64,000 nucleotides of DNA, from assembly GCA_902607435.1 (NCBI GenBank), contig CACLJX010000006.1, forward strand, positions 22,943 through 86,942, given 5' to 3'. The notes under the pieces are model-generated. The model saw nothing but the letters and a program-made list of their open reading frames with translations. It ran no database searches and was not told the origin of the DNA. Below are positions 43,085-52,377 of the stretch, one piece after another. A program made the position numbers and the translations under genes. The stretch is from an uncultured Alphaproteobacteria bacterium. Lineage in GTDB: Bacteria > Pseudomonadota > Alphaproteobacteria > HIMB59 > GCA-002718135. How positions within the stretch are numbered: position 1 is the stretch's first letter; each line of letters begins with the position of its first letter.

Positions 43085-43978
43085 ATGTATTTTCATCATA
43101 ACTTACTTGTATTTTCTAATCATATTCTTCAGACCATTAGAAAATTTGGTATAAACCTAGGATTTATTTCTCCAAATCGTTTAAGAGTATTAACCTACCA
43201 CGATATTCATCAAAGAGAAGAAAAAACATTAATAGCACAATTAAAATGGTTAAAAAATAATTGGAATATTGTATCTCCTTCGGAGTTTGGAGAAATGATA
43301 TTTGGAGCAAAACCCATAATTGGAGATAACATATTAATTACTTTTGATGATGGTTTGATTAGTAACCGTGTTGTAGCTGAAAAGATATTAAACCCAATGG
43401 ATATTCAAGCTATTTTTTTTGTCATATCTGATTTTGTTGACATACAAGATTCTCATGCATCACGAAGATTTATTAACAATTATATTGCTCCAAAACACAA
43501 ACTCTCAGATATTCCCGAACATTGGAGAAATATGCAATGGAAAGACTTAGAAGCTTTGTTAAAGCAAGGTCATACTATAGGAAGTCATACAAAAAAACAT
43601 ATTCGTTTAAGTGATTGTAGGTCAAAATCAGAACTTGAGGATGAAATTATTTTAAGTGCAGACAAAATCATGAAAAAATTAGATATTAATGTAGAGCATT
43701 TTGCATATACTTTTGGTGATATTAATAGCTTTAGTGAGGAAGCCTTAGGTGTGGCGAAGCAACGTTTCAAGTATGTTTTTTCTGGAGTTCGTGGAGATAA
43801 TGCAAATAATGTTTCACCATTAGCTATTCGACGAGATTCTACAGGACACCAGTTTTTTGGTGGACTTGAATATGTTTTATTTAATAACAAATTATTAGAT
43901 GCTTTTTTAGCTGGTTTTGGTGATTTTAAATATGCTTCAGATAGAAAAATTATAGATCAATGGTGTAGAAATTTATAA
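43085..43978 (+). CDS. Polysaccharide deacetylase (NodB domain)
   Basis: A 297-aa carbohydrate esterase 4-type protein. TFDDG (about residues 88-92) is the first catalytic motif; GHTIGSHTKKH gives the metal-binding His pair; FAYTFGDINSFSEEAL matches motif 3. No signal peptide: the N-terminus is basic and hydrophobic, so it may act in the cytoplasm on lipid-linked or nucleotide sugars. It is 3 bases from the following PLP gene, so the two probably act on the same sugar (deacetylation versus amine handling). Confidence 0.85.
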   Translation: MYFHHNLLVFSNHILQTIRKFGINLGFISPNRLRVLTYHDIHQREEKTLIAQLKWLKNNWNIVSPSEFGEMIFGAKPIIGDNILITFDDGLISNRVVAEKILNPMDIQAIFFVISDFVDIQDSHASRRFINNYIAPKHKLSDIPEHWRNMQWKDLEALLKQGHTIGSHTKKHIRLSDCRSKSELEDEIILSADKIMKKLDINVEHFAYTFGDINSFSEEALGVAKQRFKYVFSGVRGDNANNVSPLAIRRDSTGHQFFGGLEYVLFNNKLLDAFLAGFGDFKYASDRKIIDQWCRNL

Positions 43979-43981
43979 TTT

Positions 43982-45142
43982 ATGTTTAGCCTAACTCATT
44001 CACCTCTTCCTGAGTGGAAAAATATTTTTAAAATTATTATAAAAAAAGAATTTTCAGATTCTGAACTAGCTAAGCCATGGTTGCAAGATAGAGAGAATGG
44101 ATTTTGGTTTTCACGTTCATCTTGGTCATTTTATATAATTGCCAAATTTAGAAAACTTGTATCAAAAAATAAAAATATAAATGTATGGTTTCCTGCTTAT
44201 TTTTGTAATACTTCACTTACACTCCTTAGAACTTTGAACGTTACTATTTCTTTTTATCCTTTATTGGGTGATGGCAGCCCAAATTTGGAAGTTTGTAATC
44301 AAATGCTTGGTAGCGAACATCCAGATCTTATAGTTGGCGTACATTATTTCGGATCACCATCAACATTAGTTGAGTTGGGAGTTTTTTGTAAAAAAAATGA
44401 TGCATGGTTTATAGAAGATTGTGCACACTGCCTTAAATATGAAGAAGGAATTGGAAATTCAGGAGATTTTGTATTGTATAGTCCTCATAAATTTCTACCA
44501 ATACCTGATGGAGGATTACTTATAATACGTGATGAAGGTCCTGGAAAAATTTCAAAAAAGCTATTGGATAAATTTGGATTTAATGATCTCTATAATTTAA
44601 TATTAAATCAGGGTGAAAAGACAAGCAGTATAACACTAATATGGCTGATAAAGCGTTGTTTACAAAAAATAGGCATAAGATCAAGAAAAAAATTAATAAA
44701 ATTCCAAGAAGATCCAACTGCAAATGATACAAAGTTGTTCACTAATCCCAATATGAGTATTCTGGCAAAAAAATTATTAACATTCATACACTTAAAATTA
44801 GAAGACGAGGTAATTCTTAGAAAGAAAAATCAAGCTGGATGGTGTAAAAATTTAATAAACAAGAAAATTATTGTTAATTCTATCGCTCAACCAACTGGTA
44901 ACTATACTCCCTATTTAGCAAGGTTTGTTGCAAATGATAGTCAAACAGCAGAGCATATATTTGATTCATTGCAAAAAATTGGTATACCGGTGTCTACATG
45001 GCCAGATCTACCTCCTGAGGTACTAGCTGATGAGAATAGGTATAAAATTTCAATATCAATGCGCAAAAATTTTTTATTATTACCAGTTCATCAATCAGTT
45101 AATTTGGCCAGAATAGAATCAAGTGTTTCATTATTTTTTTAA
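43982..45142 (+). CDS. DegT/DnrJ/EryC1-like PLP-fold protein
   Basis: A 386-aa protein with the DegT-like fold. VWFPAYFCNTSLTLLR, IVGVHYFG, FIEDCAHCL (PLP-binding Asp) and SPHKFLPIPDGGLL (Lys of the aldimine) are present. The C-terminus IESSVSLFF is unusual and lacks the normal last helix. It probably transaminates a sugar, but the divergent ends make a different role possible. It follows the deacetylase by 3 bases. Confidence 0.78.
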   Translation: MFSLTHSPLPEWKNIFKIIIKKEFSDSELAKPWLQDRENGFWFSRSSWSFYIIAKFRKLVSKNKNINVWFPAYFCNTSLTLLRTLNVTISFYPLLGDGSPNLEVCNQMLGSEHPDLIVGVHYFGSPSTLVELGVFCKKNDAWFIEDCAHCLKYEEGIGNSGDFVLYSPHKFLPIPDGGLLIIRDEGPGKISKKLLDKFGFNDLYNLILNQGEKTSSITLIWLIKRCLQKIGIRSRKKLIKFQEDPTANDTKLFTNPNMSILAKKLLTFIHLKLEDEVILRKKNQAGWCKNLINKKIIVNSIAQPTGNYTPYLARFVANDSQTAEHIFDSLQKIGIPVSTWPDLPPEVLADENRYKISISMRKNFLLLPVHQSVNLARIESSVSLFF

Positions 45143-45181
45143 ATATATAATTAATTAAAATTTTTAATATAGGAATTTTAA

Positions 45182-46465
45182 ATGGAATCTAAAACAATTA
45201 TTCTTGGAGGTGGCTTAACTGGTTTAAGTGCTTGCTATCATAGTGATGCAATTGTTTACGAGAAAAATAATAATATTGGTGGTCATGCTAGATCTCATAT
45301 AAAGAACGGATTTGTTTTTGATGAAGGTATTCATGTTTTACATACCAAAAATGAATATGTTTTAAATCTTTTAAAAGATCTTAAAGTAGATCTTGAAGTT
45401 CGAGAAAGAAGTGCCTGGATCTTTTCCCATGGTTCTATGACTCGTTTTCCATTTCAAGCCAATACCTTTGGTTTGCCTGCAAATATTATAAAAGATTGTT
45501 TGTTAGGTTTTATAGAGAATGAATTTACTGATAGAAAAAAAATTACAAACTATAAAGAATGGAATTATTATATGTTTGGCAAAGGTTTTGCTGATCACTT
45601 TATGCTTCCCTATTGTAAAAAATTTTGGGGAGTAGATGCTGAGAAACTTACAACTGATTGGGTAAATGTAAGACATCCTAGACCTTCTTTAAAAGAAGTC
45701 ATCACTGGAGCACTTGAAGATCAAACTAAAGGTTTTGGAGTTAATGCTTTTTATCGTTATCCTAAAAGAAAAGGATTTGGTTATATTGCAGAATCCATTG
45801 CCAAAAAGTGCAAAGATCGTATTTATACAAATATGGAAGCATCAAACATAAATCTTAATAAGAAAGAGGTTGAATTCAATAAAGACATAGTAGTTAGTTA
45901 TAATAAGTTATTAAGTACATTACCTCTTCCTGAATTAATAAAAATTATTCCTGATGCTCCTGAGGATGTTAGGAATGCTGTAAGCAAACTTAAAAATAAT
46001 TCAATTTTTGTAGTCAATATAGCAATAAATAGAGAAAATATTTCAGATAAGAATTGGATTTATTATTTGGGTAAAGAATATACTTTTATACGTTTGATTT
46101 TTCCTTCGAATACATCTGAACATTCAGTGCCGCCGGGGTTCAGCAGTATTTCAGCAGAAATATCTTATGGTCATGATAATCCGTTGCCCACTAATAAGGA
46201 AAAATTAGCTGATCGAATTATTAAAGAATTGATTGAAATAAACATTATTAATGAAAAAGATGAAATAGTTTATCTAGATACAATTGATATAAAATATGGT
46301 TATGTAATTTTTGATAAGGAGCGAAAGCCTGCCATTCAAAAAATTCACAATTATCTTAAAAGTGTTGATATTATACCCTGTGGAAGATATGGTTTATGGG
46401 CTTATATGTGGAGTGATGAAGCTATTTTGAGTGGGAAAAAGGCCGCTGAAAAAATCACTTTATAA
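45182..46465 (+). CDS. FAD-dependent amine-oxidase/UDP-galactopyranose-mutase-like oxidoreductase
   Basis: A 427-aa flavoprotein. The FAD motif is ILGGGLTGLSACYH (7-20), EKNNNIGGHA follows, and the C-terminal GRYGLWAYMWSDEAILSG closes the FAD site. The middle resembles protoporphyrinogen-oxidase-like proteins found in O-antigen clusters, whose reactions are mostly unknown; a mutase-like reaction on a nucleotide sugar is also possible. It is 39 bases downstream of the PLP gene, on the same strand. Confidence 0.82.
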   Translation: MESKTIILGGGLTGLSACYHSDAIVYEKNNNIGGHARSHIKNGFVFDEGIHVLHTKNEYVLNLLKDLKVDLEVRERSAWIFSHGSMTRFPFQANTFGLPANIIKDCLLGFIENEFTDRKKITNYKEWNYYMFGKGFADHFMLPYCKKFWGVDAEKLTTDWVNVRHPRPSLKEVITGALEDQTKGFGVNAFYRYPKRKGFGYIAESIAKKCKDRIYTNMEASNINLNKKEVEFNKDIVVSYNKLLSTLPLPELIKIIPDAPEDVRNAVSKLKNNSIFVVNIAINRENISDKNWIYYLGKEYTFIRLIFPSNTSEHSVPPGFSSISAEISYGHDNPLPTNKEKLADRIIKELIEINIINEKDEIVYLDTIDIKYGYVIFDKERKPAIQKIHNYLKSVDIIPCGRYGLWAYMWSDEAILSGKKAAEKITL

Positions 46466-46638
46466 AAATTTATTAATACGCCCAACCAAATTTGTGTCTA
46501 TTTAGTACTCATGTTCATTCACATAAATTTAATACTACGATACTTTAATAAAATTACTCAAAACGTAAGATTTGATTCTTCATTAGTTTTAAAAGTATTA
46601 ATTTTGTATTTTATCCTGAAAATATCGTTGTAAAGAAT

Positions 46639-48063
46639 ATGTATAAAAATAATACTATAGATTATAAGACGAGACCAAGATTTAGATTGATTAATAAAAT
46701 CTATATTTGGTCAGTTGTTTTGGAGCCATTATTATTTTTAATTGCAGTATGGGGTGTTTTCGGTCAGGGGGAATTTACTATCAGGCAAAATATTTCAAGA
46801 GTGTTGCAATTGATTGTTCTTATAGCTCTTGGTTTAAGAATATTAGCAAAACAAAATGGATTCACTATTCCAAATCCTTTCTACACTCAGTATAAGATAT
46901 ATTTTCTCTATTTATTCCTTGCTTTAGCAGCTGGTTTGTTTGGATACATATTTGGTGCATATAGTTTGCCTGAAGAATATGTTTACCCTCATTATACTTC
47001 CTTTCTTCGCCCTTTCATCGAGTATATTATCGCTTTATATTATTTTTTTTATTTTGTTATTTTATTTAAATATTTTGTAAAAACTCCTGAACAAATTAAT
47101 TTTTTCTTTAAAATATTCACTTTAACATTTGTTTTAACATTGTTGGTTGGATATTTAAATATACTTGCAATTATATTGTTCCCACCATTTGCAGGCATGC
47201 CAAGACATTTAATGGATATGTATCCTGATTGGCTAAATGTTTATCCTGGTAAACGTTTTTATGGACTTACTGGTGAACCTAGAGATACATATGTTTATTT
47301 GATACTTTGTTTTGGGATTTTTTCATTAAAAGACATTTGGATAAATAAAATACAATTCAATTATTTGTTTATTGCTTTGATGATATTGACAATTTTTTTA
47401 ACTCAATCTTATTCTGCATTTTTTGGGTTATTTTGCTCAGCTACTTTATTATTAATTTATTTTTTGCCAAAATCTAGGTTTAATAAAGGATTTTTGATAT
47501 TAAGTATCTTGGCATTTATAGTTGTAGGTTTATTTATATTAACAAAATCTTCTAGATCATTGATATACTTTGATTCAATGAAAACTTTTTATACTTATCT
47601 CAAATTTGGATGGGCAATATCTCCTTCACATGAATTATACGCAAATAATGTTTTGCCATTATGGCATAGATATACTGAGATTTTGCAATTAAATGTTTTG
47701 CCAACAATATTTGGTACGGGATTAGGTAGTTCTTCAATTGTAAATAATATATATTTAAAAAGTTTATATTTTGAATACTATGTAGACAATCTTGTTCACA
47801 CGAAAAATCCCTCCTCATCTCTTGTAAGAATTATTTATGAAACAGGCCTAATAGGTTTGTTAATATTTATAGCAGCCTTTACTTATCCAATTAAATATTA
47901 TTTTATTAATAGAAAATCTCTTTTTAAAATATATTTTTGGATGCTTATGATTTTAGGAGCTTATTTTGCTCACAGATCTGTAGCGCCATTTTATTTTTTA
48001 GGAATAACTCTTGTTATTTTGGAGAATAAATTTTCATATCAATTAAAGAACAAATTAGCATGA
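46639..48063 (+). CDS. wzy: O-antigen polymerase/ligase-like membrane protein (Wzy)
   Basis: A 474-aa integral membrane protein with about 10-12 predicted helices and a large periplasmic loop (around residues 300-400, including ARRY-poor region with SPSHELYANNVLPLWHRY). SQSYSAFFGLF and the RSVAPFYF motif near the end are typical for Wzy/WaaL-type proteins. It would join repeat units in the periplasm. Its gene ends in a 4-base overlap (ATGA) with a GT4 gene. Polymerase versus ligase cannot be told; the adjacent Wzz-like gene favours polymerase. Confidence 0.8.
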   Translation: MYKNNTIDYKTRPRFRLINKIYIWSVVLEPLLFLIAVWGVFGQGEFTIRQNISRVLQLIVLIALGLRILAKQNGFTIPNPFYTQYKIYFLYLFLALAAGLFGYIFGAYSLPEEYVYPHYTSFLRPFIEYIIALYYFFYFVILFKYFVKTPEQINFFFKIFTLTFVLTLLVGYLNILAIILFPPFAGMPRHLMDMYPDWLNVYPGKRFYGLTGEPRDTYVYLILCFGIFSLKDIWINKIQFNYLFIALMILTIFLTQSYSAFFGLFCSATLLLIYFLPKSRFNKGFLILSILAFIVVGLFILTKSSRSLIYFDSMKTFYTYLKFGWAISPSHELYANNVLPLWHRYTEILQLNVLPTIFGTGLGSSSIVNNIYLKSLYFEYYVDNLVHTKNPSSSLVRIIYETGLIGLLIFIAAFTYPIKYYFINRKSLFKIYFWMLMILGAYFAHRSVAPFYFLGITLVILENKFSYQLKNKLA

Positions 48064-49196
48064 TTTTAGGTATTGATGCTTCGAATGTTCGTTCAGGTGG
48101 AGGTCACACTCATCTCGTTCAATTACTTGAATCACTAAACCCTAGCAAGCATCAATTTAAGAAAATTGTAATATGGTCAAAACAATCTATTCTAAATAGC
48201 CTGGAAGATCATCCATGGTTAATAAAACGAAATGATTTTTTTTTAGAAGGTAATTATATATTTCGTGCTTTTTGGCAATGGAGAAAACTTGGCAAGTTAA
48301 CTGTTGAAGAAAATTGTTCATTATTATTTATACCAGGTGGCTCGTTTCTTACTAATTTTCGTCCAATAGTTACTATGAGTCAAAATTTACTTCCTTTTAA
48401 GTTGAAAGAAATTAAAAGATATGGATTTTCATTATTTACGTTTAAATTGTTATTATTGCGTTTTTTTCAATCACGATCTTTCAAGAGGTCTAATGGTATT
48501 ATTTTTTTAACAAAAAAAGCACGTGACACTGTATTAGAAATAACAGGAACATTAAAAGGTCAAAAAATAGTTATACCTCATGGTATACATAAAAGATTTT
48601 TTAATCCTCCTAGAATTCAAAAAAAAAGTATCAAAAATAAATCTAATTATCCTTTCAAACTAATTTATGTTTCTTCAATTCAGCCTTATAAACATCATGA
48701 CAATGTTGTAATAGCAGTGAGCAGATTACTTCAAAAAGGGATTCCCATTATTTTTGACATGTACGGTTCTCCGCAATCAAGAGCAGTAAAAAAATTACAA
48801 AATATAATACAAAAATATGACTCATCTGGACAATATATTAGATATCACGGAGAAGCTGAACATGCAGATATTCAAAAGTTATATTTTAATTACGATATTG
48901 CAATTTTTGCTTCTAGTTGTGAGACATTTGGACAAATATTATTAGAAGGAATTGCTGCGGGATTACCTACTATATGCTCAAATATGTCATCAATGCCTGA
49001 ACTAGTTCGAGATTCAGTAATTTATTTTGATCCTTTAAATATTGATAGTATTGTTTTAGCATTGGATACATTTATTTCATCACCTCAACTGCGATCAGAA
49101 AAAGCGGAAAAATCATTTGAATTGGCAAAACATTTTTCTTGGCAGAAAACTGCAGATGAAACATTTAGCTTTTTACATTCAATACTGTCAAAGTAG
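48060..49196 (+). CDS. Glycosyltransferase family 4/1 (GT-B)
   Basis: A 378-aa GT-B transferase. GIDASNVRSGGGHTHL starts the acceptor domain, KLIYVSSIQPYKHHDNV starts the donor domain, and FASSCETFGQILLEGIAAGLPTIC is the EX7E donor motif. SSMPELVRDSVIYFDP completes the nucleotide site. It overlaps the Wzy-like gene by 4 bases, so its sugar is probably part of the same repeat unit. Retaining mechanism is expected for the family. Confidence 0.92.
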   Translation: MILGIDASNVRSGGGHTHLVQLLESLNPSKHQFKKIVIWSKQSILNSLEDHPWLIKRNDFFLEGNYIFRAFWQWRKLGKLTVEENCSLLFIPGGSFLTNFRPIVTMSQNLLPFKLKEIKRYGFSLFTFKLLLLRFFQSRSFKRSNGIIFLTKKARDTVLEITGTLKGQKIVIPHGIHKRFFNPPRIQKKSIKNKSNYPFKLIYVSSIQPYKHHDNVVIAVSRLLQKGIPIIFDMYGSPQSRAVKKLQNIIQKYDSSGQYIRYHGEAEHADIQKLYFNYDIAIFASSCETFGQILLEGIAAGLPTICSNMSSMPELVRDSVIYFDPLNIDSIVLALDTFISSPQLRSEKAEKSFELAKHFSWQKTADETFSFLHSILSK

Positions 49197-49264
49197 CTAT
49201 TTAAAGTTTGTTTATTATTGTTAATACTTAATGTTATATATAATAATTAATTAATAATTTAGAT

Positions 49265-50278
49265 ATGCTTAAAAATAAAACTTTATTAATCACTGGAGGA
49301 ACAGGTTCTTTTGGTAATGCTGTTATGAACAAGTATCTTAATGCGGGATTAAAAGAAATCAGAATTTTTAGTCGTGATGAAAAGAAACAAGAAGATATGA
49401 GAATTCATTTTAATAATAAAATACTAAAATTTTATATTGGGGATATAAGAGATTATCAAAGCATTTCGTCAGCAATGATTGGAGCGGACTATGTTTTTCA
49501 TGCTGCAGCATTTAAACAAGTTCCATCCTGTGAATTTTATCCGATGCAAGCAGTTAAGACAAATATTATTGGAGCAGAAAATGTACTAGAGGCTGCTTAC
49601 AAAAACAAAGTTAGTAATGTTGTAGTTTTAAGTACAGATAAAGCAGTTTATCCTATAAATTCTATGGGCTTATCTAAGGCAATGATGGAAAAATTAATGA
49701 TAGCTAAATCAAGAGTTTTATCATCCGGGTGTGTTTTTTCTGCAATTAGATATGGAAATGTAATGGCAAGTCGAGGTTCAGTTATACCTCTTTTTGTTTC
49801 TCAAATTAAAAATGGTAATCCTCTTACTATTACAGATCCAAATATGACCAGATTTATGATGAGTCTTGATGAATCAGTAAAATTGGTTGAATTTGCTTTT
49901 AAAAGGGCAAAACCTGGAGATATTTTTGTTCAAAAATCTTCTGCAGTAACAATTATGACATTGGCTAAATCATTATTGAAATTATTTAATGCAAAAAATA
50001 AAATAAAAATAATTGGTACAAGACACGCTGAAAAGCTTTACGAAACCTTATTAACAAGAGAAGAATTAAGCGCCACAAAGGACATGGGTATGTATTTTAG
50101 AATACCAGCAGATAATAGAGATTTAAACTATGCACAATATTTTACTCAAGGTGATAGACTTACTTCAGAGAGCAAAGATTATCATTCACATAATACTAAA
50201 AGATTAGGTGAAGATGAGTTAATTAAAAAACTTTTAAAAATAAAATACATCCAAAAAGAACTTAGCAATAATGAATAG
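49265..50278 (+). CDS. capE: UDP-GlcNAc 4,6-dehydratase/5-epimerase (CapE/FnlA/WbvB type)
   Basis: A 337-aa soluble extended SDR. ITGGTGSFGNAV (10-21) binds NAD, YVFHAAAFKQVPSCE and VLSTDKAVYPINSMGLSK hold the catalytic residues, with the Met-Lys pair instead of Tyr-Lys as in the inverting dehydratase CapE. ATRHAEK-like GTRHAEKLYETLL closes it. The product is a 4-keto-6-deoxy sugar with C5 inverted. It overlaps the epimerase by 8 bases, and the RmlD-like reductase follows, so the three form a set. Confidence 0.88.
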   Translation: MLKNKTLLITGGTGSFGNAVMNKYLNAGLKEIRIFSRDEKKQEDMRIHFNNKILKFYIGDIRDYQSISSAMIGADYVFHAAAFKQVPSCEFYPMQAVKTNIIGAENVLEAAYKNKVSNVVVLSTDKAVYPINSMGLSKAMMEKLMIAKSRVLSSGCVFSAIRYGNVMASRGSVIPLFVSQIKNGNPLTITDPNMTRFMMSLDESVKLVEFAFKRAKPGDIFVQKSSAVTIMTLAKSLLKLFNAKNKIKIIGTRHAEKLYETLLTREELSATKDMGMYFRIPADNRDLNYAQYFTQGDRLTSESKDYHSHNTKRLGEDELIKKLLKIKYIQKELSNNE

Positions 50279-51404
50279 AATTAAAGTTATGACTGTTTTG
50301 GGTACAAGACCAGAAATTATAAAATTAAGTCAAGTAATAAAAGAATTAGATCAATTTACAGATCACTTAATAGTTCATACAGGTCAAAATTATGATTATG
50401 AACTTAATGAATTATTTTTTGAGCAACTTGACATTAGAAAGCCAGATTATTTTTTAAATGCAGTTAAGGGCTCTCCCTCCAAAACTATAGGAGATATTAT
50501 TTCTAAAGCAGATGATCTTTTTAGCAAAAAAATGCCGGATGCCTTGTTAGTCTACGGTGATACTAATAGTTGTTTGTGTGTCATTCCTGCCAAAAGAAGA
50601 AAGATACCAATATTCCATATGGAAGCAGGCAATAGATGTTTTGATCAAAGGGTACCAGAGGAAATCAATAGAAAAATAGTAGACCATTTAAGTGATATTA
50701 ATCTACCCTTGACTGAACAGTCTAGAAATTATCTTTTAGCAGAAGGAATCAAACCTGAAACAATCATTAAAATAGGATCACCAATGAAAGAGGTTTTAGA
50801 TGCAAACATGAGAAAAATTAAATCATGTAATATTTTAAAAAAAGAAGATTTGGATGAAAAAAAATATATAGTTATGAGTGTACATAGAGAGGAAAATGTA
50901 GATTCACCAAAAAATTTTAATAACTTGCTGGATTCAATCGAGGCAATAACAGATAAATATAAGATGCCTATTATTATGTCTACGCACCCAAGAACACAAA
51001 AGAAACTTGAAGATATTAAATATGAAAAAAAAAATTTATTACTGAATTTTTCTAAACCTTATGGTTTTCATGAGTATAACAGTTTACAAATGAGCGCATT
51101 TTGCGTTATTTCAGATAGTGGTACTATTTTTGAGGAAGCATCGATTCTAAATTTGCCAGCAATTACTGTAAGGCAAGCACATGAAAGACCTGAAGGAATG
51201 GATGAGGGCACACTAATAATGAGTGGTCTTCACAAGGATAGAATAATTGAGTCTATTGATATTGTTACAAGCGAAGATAGAAAAACTAGAAAAATGAATA
51301 TAGTCAAAGATTATGATGTAGATAATGTTTCAAAAAAAATATTAAGAATTATTTTATCTTATACAGATTACGTTAATAGAACAGTTTGGCACAAAGAGAT
51401 ATAA
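50271..51404 (+). CDS. UDP-N-acetylglucosamine 2-epimerase (WecB/CapG/WbvD type)
   Basis: A 377-aa non-hydrolysing-type epimerase. VMTVLGTRPEIIKLS opens the fold, VHTGQNYD and VYGDTNSCL follow, and EEINRKIVDHLSD and SDSGTIFEEASIL are UDP-binding. It is in the branch that acts on 6-deoxy-4-reduced sugars in L-FucNAc and L-QuiNAc synthesis. It overlaps the upstream dehydratase gene by 8 bases. It closes a three-gene pathway when joined with the reductase that starts after its stop. Confidence 0.88.
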   Translation: MNRIKVMTVLGTRPEIIKLSQVIKELDQFTDHLIVHTGQNYDYELNELFFEQLDIRKPDYFLNAVKGSPSKTIGDIISKADDLFSKKMPDALLVYGDTNSCLCVIPAKRRKIPIFHMEAGNRCFDQRVPEEINRKIVDHLSDINLPLTEQSRNYLLAEGIKPETIIKIGSPMKEVLDANMRKIKSCNILKKEDLDEKKYIVMSVHREENVDSPKNFNNLLDSIEAITDKYKMPIIMSTHPRTQKKLEDIKYEKKNLLLNFSKPYGFHEYNSLQMSAFCVISDSGTIFEEASILNLPAITVRQAHERPEGMDEGTLIMSGLHKDRIIESIDIVTSEDRKTRKMNIVKDYDVDNVSKKILRIILSYTDYVNRTVWHKEI

Positions 51405-51406
51405 TA

Positions 51407-52306
51407 TTGAAAAAGAAAATATTAATCCTGGGATCAACTGGGATGATAGGTCATCAAATATATAATTATCTGAAATATAAAAATAATCATCAATTGCTAA
51501 ACATTTCATATAGAACAAAACTCCAAGCTGATTCAATACAATTAGATGCTCGAAATGAAAATGAATTTATTAATTCAATTGATAAATTAAAACCCAATTA
51601 CATAATAAATTGCATAGGTGTTTTAATTAGTGGAGCTAATAAAGATTCAGAAAATGCAATTTTTTTAAACGCCTATTTGCCACACAGGTTGTTAAAATTA
51701 GCTTATAAAATTAATGCTAAGTTGATACATCTTTCAACCGATTGTGTTTTTTCAGGCAACAAAAGATCATCTTATGTTGAAAATGATAAGAAAGATGGAA
51801 AAGATATCTATGCAAAAACAAAGAGTCTTGGAGAAATTATTGACAATAACCATCTTACTTTAAGAACTTCTGTAGTTGGTCCAGAACTTAAAGATGATGG
51901 GGAGGAGTTGTTTCATTGGTTTATGAATCAATCTGGAGAAATAAAAGGATTTACAGAAGCTATTTGGTCAGGAGTATCCACTATAGAACTTGCAAGAGCT
52001 GTTGAGTGGGCTATTGATCATCATATAACTGGATTGTATCATATCACAAATAATCAAAAAATTAGTAAATACCATCTTCTTAATTTGTTTAAGAAATATA
52101 CACGAAAAGATATTCAAATTTTACCATTTAAAGGTGAGCATAAAGATAAAAGTTTTTTAGATACTAGAAAGTTGATCAATTATACTGTTCCTACTTATGA
52201 ATTGATGATTAGTAATATGGTCAAATTAATTTATAAAAATAGAAAGTTTTATTCACAATATGATATAGGACAAAATATTGAAAAAGAACACAAAACGTAT
52301 AGTTAA
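51407..52306 (+). CDS. RmlD-like 4-keto reductase (WbvR-like)
   Basis: A 299-aa RmlD-family reductase. ILGSTGMIGHQI binds NADP, NCIGVLISG and LSTDCVFSG follow, and YAKTKSLGE has the catalytic Tyr/Lys. It is short and lacks the C-terminal cupin domain of CapF/FnlB; this is the pattern of the UDP-L-QuiNAc sets (WbvR), not of L-FucNAc sets. Start is TTG 51407 (MKKKILILGS), 2 bases after the preceding stop with an AAAGAGA 7 bases upstream; an in-frame TTG at 51386 would overlap the epimerase gene. Confidence 0.83.
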   Translation: MKKKILILGSTGMIGHQIYNYLKYKNNHQLLNISYRTKLQADSIQLDARNENEFINSIDKLKPNYIINCIGVLISGANKDSENAIFLNAYLPHRLLKLAYKINAKLIHLSTDCVFSGNKRSSYVENDKKDGKDIYAKTKSLGEIIDNNHLTLRTSVVGPELKDDGEELFHWFMNQSGEIKGFTEAIWSGVSTIELARAVEWAIDHHITGLYHITNNQKISKYHLLNLFKKYTRKDIQILPFKGEHKDKSFLDTRKLINYTVPTYELMISNMVKLIYKNRKFYSQYDIGQNIEKEHKTYS

Positions 52307-52377
52307 AAACTCCTTTTATCCTGAAAATTTTAAGATAAATGACATTACTATTGTTTTGGAAAAAAAAGGTTTTTACA

